In this document: positions 27,333 through 36,395 of the stretch, piece after piece
Layout: every line of letters begins with the position of its first letter
Position numbering within the stretch: the first letter of the stretch is position 1
Source of the DNA: Actinomycetes bacterium
GTDB taxonomy: Bacteria; Actinomycetota; Thermoleophilia; Solirubrobacterales; JACPNS01
Assembly (NCBI GenBank): GCA_023404495.1
Contig: JAEYBE010000061.1
Location: forward strand, 35,466-99,465
Direction of reading: 5' to 3'
Length of the DNA: 64,000 bases
Notes under the pieces: generated by a model
The model's database searches: none
Told to the model about the DNA's origin: nothing
What the model saw: the letters and a program-made list of their open reading frames with translations, nothing else
Position numbers and translations under genes: made by a program

Positions 27333-27782
27333 ATGGATCGCACCTGGGCTGTGCTGCTGACGGCGGGCGTTGGCGGCCTGCTCGCCGCGCAGGCGCCGAT
27401 CAACGGCCAGTTGGGGCAGAGCGTCGGCAAGCTCCAGGCGGCGCTCATCTCATTCATCGTCGGCACCGCACTGCTCACGGCGATCGTCTTCATTTTCTCC
27501 GGCGGTTTCAGCCAGGGCGTCGGCGTCGGCACGGTGCCTTGGTACTACTTCGTCGGCGGACTGCTCGGCGCCGGATACATCACCACGGTGATCTTCACGG
27601 TGGGTGTGCTTGGAGCCGGCGGCATCACCGCCGCGACGATCTCCGCCCAACTGGTCACATCGATGGTGCTGGACGCGATCGGCGCGTTCGGACTCGAGAA
27701 GCACCCGATCACCTGGAGCCGACTGCTCGGCGTCCTGCTGCTCGCCGCCGGCACCTACCTCGTAGTAGCCGGACGCGGCTGA
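27333..27782 (+). CDS. YdcZ/DUF606-type DMT-superfamily transporter
   Basis: 149 residues with five hydrophobic segments. The repeated helix pattern, with GLLAAQAPINGQLGQ near the start and GVLLLAAGTYLVV at the end, is that of the DUF606 (YdcZ) family. A strong GGGGAGG begins just after the polA stop, 7 nt before the ATG, so it is probably co-transcribed with polA. Substrate unknown. Confidence 0.8.
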   Translation: MDRTWAVLLTAGVGGLLAAQAPINGQLGQSVGKLQAALISFIVGTALLTAIVFIFSGGFSQGVGVGTVPWYYFVGGLLGAGYITTVIFTVGVLGAGGITAATISAQLVTSMVLDAIGAFGLEKHPITWSRLLGVLLLAAGTYLVVAGRG

Positions 27783-27852
27783 GCGGAGCCGCGAAAGTCC
27801 CGATCCCCGCACCCGAGCCGGGGACACTCCGGTGAACGCTTCGTATGCGAGG

Positions 27853-27942
27853 TTGTATACATCGCTGCACACATGTCCAAATGGCGGGTGGGCTTTTTGT
27901 ACGAATTGAGAGAAAGGCGTTTCGGCGGCGCGCGTAGCTTCG
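27853..27942 (+). promoter_or_regulatory. Control region of the GntR-ABC-amidase cluster
   Basis: Three elements. A TGTATACA palindrome (27854-27861, in TTGTATACA) resembles operators of FCD-type GntR regulators. TTTTTGTACG lies at 27894-27903. GTAGCTTCG lies at 27934-27942 and contains a TAGCTT -10. The last two recur with the same 40-bp offset at 36273-36321 upstream of the second amidase gene of the cluster. The GTG of the regulator is 54 nt after the -10. Confidence 0.6.
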
Positions 27943-27994
27943 CTTCCAATGCGTTGCTCGCACACATTTTCACTCGATTCGGGAGCCCCCAAGC

Positions 27995-28741
27995 GTGTCG
28001 CCTCGTGAGCTGATCGCCGAGCTTCTGGGATCGCCAGTGGCCGATGCCCAGACCGACTCGATTGCCGAGCGCGTCTACCAAGAGCTGCGCGGCGAGCTGC
28101 TCTTCGGACAGATTCCGCTCGGCGAGCGCCTCGTTGAGGAGCAGCTCGCGGAGCGCTTCGAGTGCAGCCGCACGCCGGTCCGCGAGGCGCTCCACCGTCT
28201 TCAGGCCGACGGTCACGTCGTCAAACACCCGATGGGCGGGACGACCCCGCAGCCGCCGCAGGCGACGATGCTCGGGGAGCTCTACGAGCTGCGGGTGAAT
28301 CTCGAAGACCTGATCGTCAGGCGCGCCGCCAACGCGGAGGACAAGATTGCGATCGCCGACCTGCGCGCGAGCTGGGCCGAACTGGCCGAGCTCGACGCGA
28401 CGCGGCGTGGTCGCATCGCAACGCCAGACTTCGTCTACGCCGACGAGGCCTTCCACGAGGGCCTGGCACAGGCCGCCGGTAACCAGATGGCGGCGCGCTA
28501 CCTGCGTGACATCAACGAACGTATCCGCATCCTCCGTGTGCACGACTTCACGACCGACGACCGCATCGACGCAACGATCGTCGAGCACGTCGAGATCGCC
28601 GACGCTGTGCTCGCCGGTGAGGCTGACGCCGCCTCGGCGCTGATGCGCGTTCACATCGACCGCAGCGCGCGGGTCGTCGAGGACCGCGTTGGTCGCATGC
28701 TTGCGCGCATGTTCGACGCCGCCTCAAGGAGCGCGGAGTAG
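27995..28741 (+). CDS. GntR-family transcriptional regulator, FadR/FCD type
   Basis: 248 residues from GTG. Winged-helix N-terminus: AERVYQELRGELLFGQIPLGERLVEEQLAERF followed by recognition helix CSRTPVREALHRLQADG. The C-terminal FCD domain (~100-235) has YELRVNLEDLIVRRAA, DEAFHEGLAQAAGN and EHVEIADAVLAGEADAASALMRVHI, whose Asp and His residues usually bind a metal and an acidic ligand. It is first in an operon with the ABC importer, overlapping its ATPase gene, and is the natural candidate to bind the sites upstream and to sense the imported compound or its breakdown product. Confidence 0.9.
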   Translation: MSPRELIAELLGSPVADAQTDSIAERVYQELRGELLFGQIPLGERLVEEQLAERFECSRTPVREALHRLQADGHVVKHPMGGTTPQPPQATMLGELYELRVNLEDLIVRRAANAEDKIAIADLRASWAELAELDATRRGRIATPDFVYADEAFHEGLAQAAGNQMAARYLRDINERIRILRVHDFTTDDRIDATIVEHVEIADAVLAGEADAASALMRVHIDRSARVVEDRVGRMLARMFDAASRSAE

Positions 28742-30300
28742 TGAACGTGGCCGCGATCAACGGGCCAGTGCCCTCCGTCGCGGTTCGCGGTCTGACCAAG
28801 CGCTTCGGCTCGCTGGTGGCCAACAACAAGGTCGACTTCGAGCTCTACCCCGGCGAGGTGCACGCGCTACTCGGTGAGAACGGCGCCGGCAAGTCCACTC
28901 TGGCCAAGTCGCTCTACGGCGTGAACGTCCCGGACGAGGGCGAGATCCTCGTCGACGGGGAGCCGCTGGCGATCGATTCTCCGGCCGTCGCAAGAGAAGC
29001 CGGTATCGGCCTCGTCTTCCAGGACTTCCGACTGATCCCCGCTCTCACCGTGCTCGAGAACATCGCCCTCGCGCTGCCCGAGCACGGGATTCTGCTCAAC
29101 AACGCCGAGATCGAGCGACGCTTCGTGGAGCTCGCCGCGCAGTACAACATGAGCGTCCACCCGCACCGGCTGATCGAAGAGATCTCGATGAGCGAGCGCC
29201 AGCAGGCCGAGATCTTGAAGGTCCTGCTCTGCGGCGCGACGACTGTGATTCTCGACGAGCCGACCAGCTTGCTTGCGCCGCAGGAGGTCGAGGGTCTGAT
29301 GAACGTGATCCGCGACCTGCGCGACCAGGGGCTCGCGCTGGCGATCATCACGCACAAGATTCCCGACGTGCGCGCCGTTTGCAATCGCGTCACCGTGCTC
29401 CGGCAGGGCAGCGTCGTGCTTGCCACCGACAAGCTCGCCGAGATGAGCGACGAGGAGTTGATCGCCAACGTGGTTGGCCAGGAGATCCCTTCGCTCACGC
29501 ACCGCCCCAACGTCGTCGCGCACGTCGAGGGCCCGGCCCTGATGCTCGAACACATCACCGTCAACGGCGACAACGGATTGCCCGCGATCAGCGGCCTTAC
29601 GTTGGTCGCCGAGCGCGGCGAAGTCGTCGGAGTCGCCGGCGTCTCCGGCGGAGGCCAGCGTGAACTGGCCGAGGCGATCATGGGACTGCGGCACGTCGAG
29701 AGCGGCCGCATCGCCGTACGCGGCGAGTACGTCGAGAACCGGCCCGTCGAAGAAGTCCGCCGGGCCGGCGTCTCGGTGATGGCCGAGGACCCGTTGGCGA
29801 TGGAAGTCGTCCCGGGCTTGAGCATCGCCGAGCACATGGCGATCGGCGGTATCGAGCCGCCGCGCACGACGATCGGTTACGACTGGAAGCGCGTTGCGAA
29901 GGAGACAGAAGAACTCGAGTCGGCCCAGGCGATCGGCTTGGCCGATCCGGCGCGCCGGGTTGATTCGCTCTCCGGCGGCAACGTGCAACGGCTGATGATC
30001 GTCCGAGCGCTGGTCGGCAACCCGGCGGTTGTTGTCGCTTGCTATCCGACTCGCGGCCTGGATCTCTTCTCCGTGCGCACGACGCACAAACTGCTTTTCG
30101 AGGAGGCAGAGGAACACGGGGCTGCCGTCTTGTTCATCTCTGAGGACCTTGACGAGCTCTTCTCGGTCAGCGACCGACTGCTTGTCCTGCACGGCGGAGA
30201 GCTCGCCGGGGACCTGAAGCCATCTGAAACCACTCGCGGCGAGGTCGGAGCGATGATGCTCGGGCGCCACGAGGCCGAAGCTGCGGCGGCAATCGGATGA
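28741..30300 (+). CDS. BMP-type ABC importer, duplicated ATPase
   Basis: 519 residues, two ATPase halves. The first has Walker A GENGAGKST and Walker B VILDEPTS, but a changed signature (ISMSERQQ). The second has a degenerate Walker A (GVSGGGQRE), an intact LSGGNVQR signature and VVVACYPTRGLDL. This split of functions is normal for sugar and nucleoside importers of the RbsA/NupO group. The GTG overlaps the regulator stop. It energises the two permeases that follow. Confidence 0.93.
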   Translation: MNVAAINGPVPSVAVRGLTKRFGSLVANNKVDFELYPGEVHALLGENGAGKSTLAKSLYGVNVPDEGEILVDGEPLAIDSPAVAREAGIGLVFQDFRLIPALTVLENIALALPEHGILLNNAEIERRFVELAAQYNMSVHPHRLIEEISMSERQQAEILKVLLCGATTVILDEPTSLLAPQEVEGLMNVIRDLRDQGLALAIITHKIPDVRAVCNRVTVLRQGSVVLATDKLAEMSDEELIANVVGQEIPSLTHRPNVVAHVEGPALMLEHITVNGDNGLPAISGLTLVAERGEVVGVAGVSGGGQRELAEAIMGLRHVESGRIAVRGEYVENRPVEEVRRAGVSVMAEDPLAMEVVPGLSIAEHMAIGGIEPPRTTIGYDWKRVAKETEELESAQAIGLADPARRVDSLSGGNVQRLMIVRALVGNPAVVVACYPTRGLDLFSVRTTHKLLFEEAEEHGAAVLFISEDLDELFSVSDRLLVLHGGELAGDLKPSETTRGEVGAMMLGRHEAEAAAAIG

Positions 30301-31325
30301 GCGCACCCGACGCCACAGTCATCCCCGAGCAGGGCGAGCGCAGCTTCGACCCGCGCTCGTGGCTGCCCGCGGGCAATTGGGTCAAGATCGCCGGGCCGAT
30401 CGGTGTGCCGCTCCTGATCGTTCTGTTGCTGCCGATCTTTGGCGTCGACCAGCCCGCCGTCGTAACACGCTCGGTGCCGTTCATCCTCGCCGCGCTGGCA
30501 GTCGCGCTGCCGGCTCGGGCCGGGCTGATCAACGTCGGCGGCGAGGGCCAGATCTTCATCGGCGCGGTGCTCGGCGCGGCGTTCGCGAAACTGGTCGGCG
30601 ACGGATTGCCGATGCCGGTGATGCTCCCGCTGATGCTCGTTGCCGGCGCGCTCGGCGGTGCCATCTGGGTCGGCGTCGCAGCGTTTCTGAAAGCGGCCTT
30701 CAACGTGAATGAAACGATTGCCACGCTGCTGCTCAACTACGTGGCGTTCTACGTCCTGAGCTACATGGTCAACGGCCTGCTCAAGGACCCCGACTCCTAC
30801 GGCTTTGCGATCGGCGCGCCGATCCCGGAGTCGGCGAAGCTCCCGCAGTTGGGGATCTCCACGCTCCACGTCGGAATCCTCTTCGCGATCATCGCGACCG
30901 TAATCGTCTGGCTGTTGCTCGACCGCTCGCGCTGGGGTTTTCGCGCGAAGGTCGTCGGCGGTAACCCTGAGGCTGCCCGGCGCGGCGGATTTGCCGTCAG
31001 CCGCACGGTCGTCGTCGCGCTCCTGCTCGGCGGTGCGATCGCCGGTTTCGCCGGCGTCGTCGAGCTCGCCGGTACCGAGATGCAGCTTCGCGCGCAAATG
31101 GCTACAGGCTTTGGCTACATCGGCTTCCTCTGCAGCTGGATGGTCGCCCACCGGGCGCCCTGGATACCCGCCGGCGCGGTCCTGCTTGCGTCGATCTCGG
31201 TCTACGGCGACAGCCTCCAGCTCGACTACGGCCTGCCCGCCGCGAGCGTCTACGTCGTGATGGCGGTGATCGTGCTGCTCGTCCTGGGCATGCGCAATGC
31301 CAAGCGAAAGGGTGGTGCAGTCTGA
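30297..31325 (+). CDS. BMP-type ABC importer permease 1
   Basis: 342 residues, about nine hydrophobic segments. ARAGLINVGGEGQIFIGAVLGA and FNVNETIATLLLNYVAFY are typical of the BPD_transp_2 permeases of nucleoside-type importers (NupP-like), as is GFRAKVVGGNPEAARRGGF. It overlaps the ATPase gene by 4 bp and the second permease by 1 bp. Confidence 0.92.
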   Translation: MSAPDATVIPEQGERSFDPRSWLPAGNWVKIAGPIGVPLLIVLLLPIFGVDQPAVVTRSVPFILAALAVALPARAGLINVGGEGQIFIGAVLGAAFAKLVGDGLPMPVMLPLMLVAGALGGAIWVGVAAFLKAAFNVNETIATLLLNYVAFYVLSYMVNGLLKDPDSYGFAIGAPIPESAKLPQLGISTLHVGILFAIIATVIVWLLLDRSRWGFRAKVVGGNPEAARRGGFAVSRTVVVALLLGGAIAGFAGVVELAGTEMQLRAQMATGFGYIGFLCSWMVAHRAPWIPAGAVLLASISVYGDSLQLDYGLPAASVYVVMAVIVLLVLGMRNAKRKGGAV

Positions 31326-32233
31326 TGCTTGAGGCGATTCTGCTTGGGGCCGTCAGCTACGGCGCGTGTCTGATCTTCGCCGCCGAAGGCGAACTGATCG
31401 CCGAGCGTTCGGGGATCGTCAACCTCGGCACCGAGGGCTCGATGCTGACCGGAGCATTGACCGCGTTCATCGTGACCGTCTGGACGGGTTCACCGGTGAT
31501 CGGCGCGCTTGCGAGCCTGATCGGCGGCGCGCTCCCGGCGCTGCTCCACGCCTTCATGGTCGTCGACCGCAAGGCCGACCAGCTCGCCAGCGGCCTTGCG
31601 ATCACGTTTCTCGGCCTCGGCGTGACCGCGGCAGTCGGCTCGAGCTTTGTCGACGACAAGATCAACGGCTTCAACGACATCGGGATCCCGCTGCTCAAGG
31701 AGATCCCGCTGCTTGGCCCGGTGCTCTTCGACCAGGACATCCTCACCTACTTGGCATTGCTGACCGGTCCTGCGCTCTGGTGGTTCTTCCGCCGCACGCG
31801 GGTAGGACTGCTGCTCAGGGCGACCGGCGAGAGCGGCGATGTCGTCTACGCCTACGGGCACTCGCCGCGCGGCGTGCGTTACGCGGCCGTGACCGCTGGC
31901 GGCGCGCTGGCTGGTCTCGCCGGAGCGCAGCTCGTGCTGGCCACGACGCTCAACTGGACGGAAAACATCACCCAGGGACGCGGTTTTGTCGCGGTCGCGC
32001 TGGTGATCTTCGCCTCCTGGCTGCCGCTGCGCGCCGCGGCCGGTGCGCTGCTCTTCGGCGCGGCCTTCGCGCTCAATCTCGTCCTCCAAACGCGCGGCGT
32101 CGGAATCCCATCCTTCTATCTGCTGATGCTGCCCTACGTCCTGACGCTGGTCGTGCTGGCCGTCGCAAGCAAGGCGCAGAAGCAACGAATGCCGGCCGGT
32201 TTGAAGGCCGTGTTTGCCCCCGGTGGCACGTAG
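31325..32233 (+). CDS. BMP-type ABC importer permease 2
   Basis: 302 residues. AERSGIVNLGTEGSMLTGAL near the N-terminus and GLLLRATGESGDVVYAYGHSPRGVRY mark the NupQ-like second permease of the same system. It forms the channel together with the preceding permease. Confidence 0.92.
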   Translation: MLEAILLGAVSYGACLIFAAEGELIAERSGIVNLGTEGSMLTGALTAFIVTVWTGSPVIGALASLIGGALPALLHAFMVVDRKADQLASGLAITFLGLGVTAAVGSSFVDDKINGFNDIGIPLLKEIPLLGPVLFDQDILTYLALLTGPALWWFFRRTRVGLLLRATGESGDVVYAYGHSPRGVRYAAVTAGGALAGLAGAQLVLATTLNWTENITQGRGFVAVALVIFASWLPLRAAAGALLFGAAFALNLVLQTRGVGIPSFYLLMLPYVLTLVVLAVASKAQKQRMPAGLKAVFAPGGT

Positions 32234-32282
32234 TCGCCGCGCGGTCCGCTCGATTTCCCTCTCCCAAGAACCCCAAAACTGC

Positions 32283-32305
32283 GCGCCGGCTGCTCGGGCC
32301 GGCGC
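32283..32305 (+). other. Stem-loop between permease and binding-protein genes
   Basis: GCGCCGGC (32283-32290) and GCCGGCGC (32298-32305) pair around a 7-nt loop, ending just before the Shine-Dalgarno AAAGGA of the binding-protein gene. There is no T-run, so it is more likely an mRNA-stabilising or processing hairpin that lets the binding protein be made in excess. Confidence 0.5.
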
Positions 32306-32321
32306 CGAAAGGATCAACTCC

Positions 32322-33452
32322 ATGACCAAGCGATACATCAAATGGCTGGCGCTGGCGGCGCTTGCAGTGATCTCGGCGCTCGGCGTCGCGGCCTGCGGCT
32401 CCTCCAGTTCTGACTCCGGATCCGGAGAAGAGACCACTGTCGGCTTCCTCTACGTCGGCCCGAAGAACGACTTCGGCTACAACCAGGCCGCCTACGAAGG
32501 CTCGCTCGAAGTCGAGAAGAACGTCCCCGGCGTGAAGCTGATCCAGGCCGAGAACGTGCCGGAGACATCCGAAGCCTCGCGCGTCATGGAGAAGATGATC
32601 AAGGACGGCGCGACGACGATCTTCGCGACCAGCTACGGCCACCTGCAGCCGATGCTTGAGGTCGCCAAGAAGCACCCGGAGGTCACCTTCGAGCACCAGG
32701 GTGGTGTCAAGGAAGGCGCCAACGTCGGCACCTACTTCGGCCAGATCTACGAGGCTCAGTACCTCACCGGTATGGCCGCCGGCCTGATGACCAAGTCGAA
32801 CAAGCTCGGCTACGTCGTCGCGGTGCCGATCCCGCAGACGTTGCTCAACATCAACGCCTTCGAACTCGGCGCGCAGTCGGTCAACCCGGATGCCAAGACG
32901 ACAGTCGTCTTCACCGGCGGTTGGTGTGACCCGGCCAAGCAGAAGGAAGCAGCCGACTCGCTGATCAAGGGCGGCGCTGACGTGCTCAGCCAGCACCAGG
33001 ACTGCACCAAGACGATCGTTGAGGCAACCGAGAAGGCCGGCGCGATGTCGGTCGGCTACCACGCCGACGCATCCTCGCTCGCGCCCAACGGCTGGATCTC
33101 CGGATCGATCTGGAACTGGGGCCCGCTCTACACCGACATCGTCAAGACGATCATCGCCGGCAAGTGGAAGGGCTCTGAGTACGACGCCGACTACCGCGTC
33201 GGGTTCGCCGACAGCGACATCATCAAGCTGGCGCCGTTCGGTTCAAACGTCCCGAAGGACGTCCAAGAGCAGGTGCTCGCCAAGCAGAAGGAGATGAAGG
33301 CCAAGGACTTCTATCCCTTCGAGGGTCCGATTGTCGACCAGAGCGGCAAGACCCAGATCCCGGCCGGCGAGAACCCGACACCGACCGAACTCGAGAAGAC
33401 CGACTACCTGGTCAAGGGCGTGATCGGCAAGATCCCGACCTCGTCCAACTAG
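32322..33452 (+). CDS. BMP-family substrate-binding lipoprotein
   Basis: 376 residues. Lipoprotein signal LALAALAVISALGVAAC with the lipid Cys at about 25, then a Ser/Gly linker. The Bmp/PnrA-type domain shows FLYVGPKNDFGYNQAAYEG, FATSYGHLQPMLEVAKKHPEV, QIYEAQYLTGMAAGLM and DVLSQHQDCTKTIVEATE. Characterised relatives bind nucleosides, but some bind other small N-compounds. An AAAGGA lies about 9 nt before the ATG, which is preferred over the longer upstream frame. Confidence 0.92.
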   Translation: MTKRYIKWLALAALAVISALGVAACGSSSSDSGSGEETTVGFLYVGPKNDFGYNQAAYEGSLEVEKNVPGVKLIQAENVPETSEASRVMEKMIKDGATTIFATSYGHLQPMLEVAKKHPEVTFEHQGGVKEGANVGTYFGQIYEAQYLTGMAAGLMTKSNKLGYVVAVPIPQTLLNINAFELGAQSVNPDAKTTVVFTGGWCDPAKQKEAADSLIKGGADVLSQHQDCTKTIVEATEKAGAMSVGYHADASSLAPNGWISGSIWNWGPLYTDIVKTIIAGKWKGSEYDADYRVGFADSDIIKLAPFGSNVPKDVQEQVLAKQKEMKAKDFYPFEGPIVDQSGKTQIPAGENPTPTELEKTDYLVKGVIGKIPTSSN

Positions 33453-33478
33453 GAAGGCAGTAGGGGACCGCGATCGCC

Positions 33479-34060
33479 ATGAGCGAGCTGCAGACAGCCG
33501 ACTCACCGGTCGCGGTCCAAGGCACCCGCCCGTACGCCTGGCCCTGGGACCAACGGCTGACCACGACGAGTTTCGCGCTCGTCGTGGTCACCGGGTCCTC
33601 GGCTGGTGCCAGTGGTGAGGCGCCCGAAGGGTTGCTGGCGGACTGCATCGATTTCGCCGGCGAGATCGCGGCGATGGGCTTTCCAGTCGTGTGGGCGGCG
33701 TGTTCTGGCAGCGCGCCCCCCAACGGCGCGCCCGCCGGGCACCTGCACGCCGATTCACCGACCGCCAACGCGATGATCGGCGGCGACCTTGACCTTGTGC
33801 TTCGTACGCGCGGGATCGACCGCTTCGCGCTTGCCGGGTGGCCGCTTGAGACCTCGGTCCACTCGACGATGCGCCGTGCCAATGACCTTGGTTACGAGTG
33901 CCTGTTGCTCGAAGACCTATGCCAACCGCTCGATCCCGGCCTGCGCGATTCCGCGATCTCGCAAGTGCTGATGTCCGGAGGAATCTTCGGTGCCGTCGGC
34001 ACCGCCGCGGATCTGTCTCTAGCCCTGAAAACTTCGACGCCCCAAGGAGCGCCGCGCTGA
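33479..34060 (+). CDS. Isochorismatase-fold pseudoenzyme
   Basis: 193 residues. It aligns along its length with the next gene (PYxWPxxQ at the start, DLDLxLRT, VHSTMRRANDLGYECLLLED, GGIFGAV) but has lost every catalytic residue: the Asp of LIDWQ is Thr38, the Lys of IDKP is Ser93, the nucleophilic Cys of DVCVHTT is Ser126. A block of about 50 residues is also missing in the middle. The frame is intact and translationally coupled (TGATG) to the active paralogue, so it is probably a non-catalytic partner and not decay. Confidence 0.8.
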   Translation: MSELQTADSPVAVQGTRPYAWPWDQRLTTTSFALVVVTGSSAGASGEAPEGLLADCIDFAGEIAAMGFPVVWAACSGSAPPNGAPAGHLHADSPTANAMIGGDLDLVLRTRGIDRFALAGWPLETSVHSTMRRANDLGYECLLLEDLCQPLDPGLRDSAISQVLMSGGIFGAVGTAADLSLALKTSTPQGAPR

Positions 34061-34773
34061 TGAACACGACAGCCACCGAGCCCAAGCGCATCACATCCGT
34101 CTCGGCGGATCCATACGACTGGCCCTACAACCAGAACCTCGATCTCGAGAAGACGGCACTCGTGCTGATCGACTGGCAGACCGATTTCTGTGGACCGGGC
34201 GGCTACGTCGATCACATGGGCTACGACCTCGAACTCACGCGCGCGGGCATCCCCGCCACCAAGAAGGTGCTCACGCGCTGGCGTGAACTCGGCCTGCCAG
34301 TCGTCCACACGCGCGAGGGGCACAAGCCCGATCTCTCCGACTGCCCGCCGAACAAGCTCTGGCGATCGCAGCAGATGGGAGCTGGAATCGGCGACGCCGG
34401 ACCGTGCGGCCGAATCCTCGTGATCGGCGAGCCGGGCTGGGACATCATCGAAGAGCTCTACCCGGTCGAGGGCGAGGTTGTGATCGACAAGCCCGGCAAG
34501 GGCGCCTTCTGCGCGACCGACCTTGACCTGATCCTGCGCACGAAGAAGGTCGAGAATCTGATCTTCACCGGCATCACCACCGACGTCTGCGTACACACGA
34601 CGATGCGCGAGGCGAACGACATGGGCTACGAGTGCCTGCTGCTCTCCGACTGCACCGGTGCTACCGATTACGGCAACTACGAGGCCGCGCTGAAGATGGT
34701 GAAGATGCAGGGCGGGGTATTCGGGGCTGTGGCAAGCAGCGACGACCTGCTGGCCGCCCTGGCCGCGGTCTAG
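34060..34773 (+). CDS. Cysteine hydrolase, isochorismatase-like (biuret hydrolase/RutB type)
   Basis: 237 residues with the full triad D38 (VLIDWQTDF), K144 (VIDKPGKGAF) and C177 (TTDVCVHTTMREAND). The stretches CGPGGYVDHMGYD, HTREGHKPDLSDCPPNKLW and GAGIGDAGPCGRILV resemble the biuret-hydrolase and ureidoacrylate-hydrolase branch and not true isochorismatases. These enzymes split N-carbamoyl compounds. Its neighbours (importer, two amidases) support uptake and stepwise hydrolysis of such a substrate, but which one is not shown by sequence. Confidence 0.85.
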   Translation: MNTTATEPKRITSVSADPYDWPYNQNLDLEKTALVLIDWQTDFCGPGGYVDHMGYDLELTRAGIPATKKVLTRWRELGLPVVHTREGHKPDLSDCPPNKLWRSQQMGAGIGDAGPCGRILVIGEPGWDIIEELYPVEGEVVIDKPGKGAFCATDLDLILRTKKVENLIFTGITTDVCVHTTMREANDMGYECLLLSDCTGATDYGNYEAALKMVKMQGGVFGAVASSDDLLAALAAV

Positions 34774-34782
34774 GAGCGCGCG

Positions 34783-36222
34783 ATGACAAGCGTTGCAACC
34801 GATGCTTTCGCCTGGGCGCTCGACCTGCTGAAGGATTGGGAGCTCGATGACCCCGAGCGCCGCGTCGCATTCGATCTGTGGGCCGGCGAGGAGAAGTCGC
34901 CGACCGGCGACTGGCCGGTGGAGCCGGTCGAGGCCGGCGGTGCGATCGCGCAGACTCGCGCGCGCCTGCTCGCCGGAGAGGTGACTTCGGCGCAACTTGT
35001 CGAAGATGCCCTGGCGATTGCTGCGGAAGTCAACGACGAACTCGTCGGGTTTGTCGAACTGACCGCGGAGGCGGCCCGCGCCGACGCGGCCGAGCGCGAT
35101 CGCGAACTTTCTGAGGGGATCGTCCGCGGACGCCTCCACGGGATCCCGGTGACGATCAAGGACGTGATCCATGTCGCCGGCGTGCCGACCCGCTGCGGAT
35201 CCGACGCATTTGCGACGGTCCCCGAGCAGGACGCCTGGGCCGTCGCGCGCCTGCGTGAAGCCGGCGCGGTGATTCTCGGCAAGGTGTCGACCCACGAATT
35301 CGCGCTAGGCGTGACCTCGCCGCAGTCGCGAAATCCACACGACGTCACGCGCATTCCCGGTGGATCCTCCGGCGGTTCGGCGGTTGCCGTCTCGACCGGT
35401 ATGGGACTTGCCTCGCTCTGCACCGATACGCGCGCATCTTCGCGCGTGCCCGCCGCGCTCAGCGGCGTCGTCGGCATCAAGCCGACTTACGGGGCGATCC
35501 CGACGCGCGGTGTCGTGCCGCTGGGCTGGACGATGGACCACGTCGGCGTGATCGCCGGCAACGTCGCCGATGCCGTCTCGACGCTCGACCTCCTGCGCGG
35601 AGGGGAGCCGGCAGCTGTCGCACTGAACGCTGGCGTCGAGGGGCTGACGATCGGCCTGCCGATCGCTTCATTCGAGGAGGTTGATCCCGAGGTCGAAGCG
35701 TCCGTGCGCGCCGGGGTGGCGGCACTGATCGCCGCCGGGGCCAACGAGGTGGACCTTGAAACGCCGGGACACGATGAATTCGCCGGAGCAAACGCAGGTG
35801 GCCTGATCACCAGCCGTTGCGAGGCCGCCACGTTTCACCGCGAGCTTGGCACCGACCGAGAGCTCTACTGGCCCGAAGTGCGAGACCAGCTCAACGCGGC
35901 AGACGATGTGCTTGCGACCGACTACCTGCGGGCCCAGCGGTATCGCGGATGGCTGCGTGAGCGGATGCTCGCGGTTTTCGACGACGTCGATGCGCTGGTG
36001 ATGCCGACCGTGCCAGTGCTGGCACCGCCGGTCGAGGACGCCGACGACTATCTCACGATCCTCTCGCGCAACGCGATCCTCTGGAGCTTTGTCGGATTCC
36101 CCGCAATCTCCGTGCCGGTTGCCCCGGCCAGCTCCGGGCTGCCGATCGGCCTGCAGGTCGTTGCGCCGCCGAACGGCGAAGCGGTGCTCGCGGCGGTCGC
36201 CGCCGCGGTGGAGCGGGCTTGA
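34783..36222 (+). CDS. Amidase-signature hydrolase, AtzE/GatA-like (cluster copy 1)
   Basis: 479 residues. Triad K126 (TIKD), Ser pair 195-196 (GGSSGG), nucleophile S219. The nucleophile motif is TDTRASSRVPA in place of the usual TDTGGSIRxPA. A ~55-residue N-terminal extension starts TDAFAWALDLLKDW and has a counterpart in the second amidase of the cluster (TDAFQNALALIRRW), so the two share an unusual helical start. It begins 9 bp after the cysteine hydrolase. Possible roles are a 1-carboxybiuret-, allophanate- or ureide-type amidohydrolase. GatA is unlikely as no gatB or gatC is near. Confidence 0.85.
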   Translation: MTSVATDAFAWALDLLKDWELDDPERRVAFDLWAGEEKSPTGDWPVEPVEAGGAIAQTRARLLAGEVTSAQLVEDALAIAAEVNDELVGFVELTAEAARADAAERDRELSEGIVRGRLHGIPVTIKDVIHVAGVPTRCGSDAFATVPEQDAWAVARLREAGAVILGKVSTHEFALGVTSPQSRNPHDVTRIPGGSSGGSAVAVSTGMGLASLCTDTRASSRVPAALSGVVGIKPTYGAIPTRGVVPLGWTMDHVGVIAGNVADAVSTLDLLRGGEPAAVALNAGVEGLTIGLPIASFEEVDPEVEASVRAGVAALIAAGANEVDLETPGHDEFAGANAGGLITSRCEAATFHRELGTDRELYWPEVRDQLNAADDVLATDYLRAQRYRGWLRERMLAVFDDVDALVMPTVPVLAPPVEDADDYLTILSRNAILWSFVGFPAISVPVAPASSGLPIGLQVVAPPNGEAVLAAVAAAVERA

Positions 36223-36272
36223 GATCTGGGCCCGAACCGGCCTTTGTCCAGTCGGACGATCGCCGCGGGCGA

Positions 36273-36321
36273 TTTTTGTACGGAAGAGCGCGATTCGCTT
36301 GCGGCACCGCAGGTAGCTTCG
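36273..36321 (+). promoter_or_regulatory. Second copy of the cluster's two-box promoter
   Basis: TTTTTGTACG (36273-36282) and GTAGCTTCG (36313-36321, containing the TAGCTT -10) are 40 bp apart start to start, exactly as at 27894 and 27934. Between the boxes the two regions are dissimilar, so the boxes are conserved against a diverged background. The upstream box would lie near -45 to -55, a position typical for an activator site. The amidase ATG is 76 nt after the -10. Confidence 0.6.
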
Positions 36322-36395
36322 GATTACAGCCACTGCAACCGGCGCTCGCGCGGCGCCGGCGAGACGGTGGATTCACCCGAGAGCTGGATCAATCG

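Noticed and set aside
32283..32305. Terminator inside the importer operon
   Set aside because: Stem is strong but no T-run follows, and the Shine-Dalgarno of the binding-protein gene comes directly after it.
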